Source of the DNA: Betaproteobacteria bacterium
Lineage (GTDB): Bacteria; Pseudomonadota; Gammaproteobacteria; Burkholderiales; Burkholderiaceae_C
Assembly: GCA_009922295.1 (NCBI GenBank)
Contig: RFWA01000156.1
Coordinates: forward strand, 1 to 6,149
Length of the DNA stretch: 6,149 nucleotides
Reading direction: 5' to 3'
The notes under the pieces were generated by a model, which saw only the letters and a list, made by a program, of their open reading frames with translations, was not told where the DNA came from and did no database searches. The translations under genes were made by a program, and so were the position numbers. This document shows, piece after piece, positions 4,938 through 6,149 of this stretch (its first letter is position 1; each line of letters begins with the position of its first letter).

Positions 4938-6111
4938 TCAAGGCCTGAGCCATATCAAGCTTCAAGTCAGCCGCCCCCTCGAGCCCGATAGAGAAGCGCA
5001 CCACCCGTCCAGGCTTGAGCACTGCAGGCCAGCCGGTCCGCAGGCTAGCCATGTCGTAGGGCACCACCAGGCTGACTGCGCCGCCCCAGCTGTAACCGAG
5101 CTTAAAAAGCTTGAGCTGGTCACAAAACGCATCCACCTGGGCTTGACTGAAGCGCGGGTCGACCATCACACTGAACAGGCCGGCCGCGCCGCCCGGACCC
5201 GGTTTACACAGGGCTCGCCAGGCGTCGTGGCCTGGAGAGCCAGCTAAGGCGGGATGCAGCACCTGCACAAACTCAGAGCGACTCTGGCACCAGCGCGCCA
5301 GCTCTCGCGCGGCTTCGTCATGGGCCTTGTAACGCAGTTCCATGCTGGGCAGGGACCGTAGGATGGTTTCAATATCATTCACACCCACGCCCAGGCCTAG
5401 CCGCATGTGCGTGAGCTTGACCGCCATATGAAGCGCCGGGTCCCTGGTGATCACGCTGCCCATCAGCACATCGCCGCCGCCGCTGGGGTACTTGGTCAGG
5501 GCGTGTACCGAAAAGTCAACCGCCAGCGCCGGGCTGCTGCCGGGCGTCAAATCAAACGGGGCGAAGGCCAGCCCAGCACCCCGCGCCTGGCAGACCCGTA
5601 CCAGCGCCGGCAGATCGGGGAATTCCATCGTGACGGAGCCCGGCGCTTCCAGCCAAACCAAGCGGGTAGCCGGGCTGATGCGGGCAGCCAGGTCCAGCGG
5701 ATCGAGCGGGTCGTAAAAGCGGTGGGTTATACCCCAGGCCTTGAGTTCTGCTGCAGCCAGCGCCTTGCTTGGGCCATAAGCGTTATCGGGAATCAGCACC
5801 TCGTCGCCGCTTCGCAGCATGGCCAGCGACAGATTGGCGATCGCCGCCAGACCACTGGGTGACAACACACACTGCAAGCCGCCCTCCAGGGTACACAGGC
5901 GTTCTTCCAGCAGGTAAGTGGTGGGCGTCCCGTGCAGTCCGTAGGTGTAACCGGTCTTGTCCTTCCACTCGGTCCGACGCATGGCGGCGACACTTGGAAA
6001 AAAGACGGTGGACGCCTTGAATACACCCGGCTGCGGCGCCTCAAAACCAGCGGGCGCCCGGTAAGGGTGATGAATCAGTGCGGTGGCGATGTCGGGCGGG
6101 GTGACGGCCAT
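4921..6111 (-). CDS. metC: Cystathionine beta-lyase-like PLP enzyme (MetC family) lacking the PLP-binding Asp segment
   Basis: MetC enzymes split cystathionine to homocysteine, pyruvate and ammonia in methionine synthesis. The 396-residue protein shows the Cys/Met metabolism PLP-enzyme fold: GVFKASTVFFPSVAAM near the N terminus, GYTYGLHGTPTT with Tyr57, phosphate-loop SPSGLAAI (84-91), Tyr112 in DNAYGPSK that would stack on the PLP ring, EAPGSVTMEFPDLPAL (155-170), and Schiff-base Lys207 in HALTKYPSGG. Between VCQARG and AGLAFAPFDL (about 173-187) the usual beta-strand ending in Asp-Asn-Thr-Trp is absent, roughly 10-12 residues short of E. coli MetC, with the frame kept. That Asp normally pairs with the PLP pyridine nitrogen, so activity may be lost or altered. 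The ATG at 6111 is preferred over an in-frame GTG at 6126, because GGAG sits 9 bases before the ATG and the conserved-looking sequence (AVTPPDIATALIHHPY) starts there. It is probably transcribed together with an upstream gene. The family is certain; the state of the active site is the open question. Confidence 0.85.
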   Translation of the reverse strand: MAVTPPDIATALIHHPYRAPAGFEAPQPGVFKASTVFFPSVAAMRRTEWKDKTGYTYGLHGTPTTYLLEERLCTLEGGLQCVLSPSGLAAIANLSLAMLRSGDEVLIPDNAYGPSKALAAAELKAWGITHRFYDPLDPLDLAARISPATRLVWLEAPGSVTMEFPDLPALVRVCQARGAGLAFAPFDLTPGSSPALAVDFSVHALTKYPSGGGDVLMGSVITRDPALHMAVKLTHMRLGLGVGVNDIETILRSLPSMELRYKAHDEAARELARWCQSRSEFVQVLHPALAGSPGHDAWRALCKPGPGGAAGLFSVMVDPRFSQAQVDAFCDQLKLFKLGYSWGGAVSLVVPYDMASLRTGWPAVLKPGRVVRFSIGLEGAADLKLDMAQALSSALA

Positions 6112-6113
6112 GC

Positions 6114-6149
6114 TCAGACGCTCCACTTCTGGATCAGTTGCTCCGGCCG
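6114..6149 (-). CDS. Possible C-terminal tail of an upstream gene, partial
   Basis: Reading minus from the window edge, an open frame of 11 codons (RPEQLIQKWSV) ends in TGA at 6116-6114, two bases before the metC-like ATG. Such close packing is common within operons, and it would also argue against the upstream GTG start of the metC-like gene. Only 11 residues are visible and they match no family I can name, so this may be chance. Confidence 0.3.
   Translation of the reverse strand, partial: RPEQLIQKWSV
6121..6124 (-). promoter_or_regulatory. Ribosome binding site (GGAG) deciding the metC-like start
   Basis: GGAG on the minus strand ends 9 bases before the ATG at 6111. It overlaps the alternative GTG at 6126, which it therefore cannot serve. 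This favours the ATG start. Confidence 0.6.

Noticed and set aside
5407..5862. Plus-strand open frames opposite the metC-like gene
   Set aside because: They are Arg/Gln/Ala-rich shadow frames with no motif, opposite a strongly recognisable PLP-enzyme sequence.

Overview
The window looks like chromosomal DNA from a betaproteobacterium, most likely order Burkholderiales and close to Comamonadaceae. This rests on the GC-rich, C/G-ending codon use, the TIGR00645/YqhA-type membrane protein, the roughly 516-residue class I fumarase and the cystathionine beta-lyase type. The placement is a judgement from protein character, not from a database search.

Layout, left to right. (1) Bases 1-328 hold the 3' end of a YqhA/UPF0114 membrane protein gene. 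(2) A complete class I [4Fe-4S] fumarate hydratase follows on the same strand (418-1968). (3) Bases 1969-2148 separate two convergent genes and contain a large imperfect palindrome (2008-2101) that no gene explains. (4) A YbbA/LolD-type ABC ATPase (2149-2823, minus) is divergent from a TesA-type SGNH esterase/thioesterase (2822-3481, plus). Their two ATG start codons overlap in a single CATG. (5) The tRNA 2-selenouridine synthase gene selU/mnmH (3478-4539, plus) overlaps the esterase stop by ATGA. (6) Convergent to it on the minus strand are a TTG-initiated gene for a 61-residue Lys/Glu-rich protein (4613-4798) and, upstream of that, a metC-like cystathionine beta-lyase gene (4921-6111). The last bases may hold the tail of another minus-strand gene.

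The window is mostly housekeeping: TCA cycle, sulfur amino acid metabolism, tRNA modification, and envelope or lipid functions. The esterase and selU are probably co-translated. The esterase/ABC ATPase/selU grouping recalls the E. coli tesA-ybbA-ybbP...ybbB(selU) neighbourhood, but no permease partner for the ATPase is present here. The most unusual points are the metC-like protein, which lacks the strand carrying the Asp-Asn-Thr that holds the PLP ring; the long palindrome after the ATPase gene; the overlapping divergent start codons; and the small charged protein with a slippery A-rich codon run. No mobile element, CRISPR array, tRNA or rRNA was seen.
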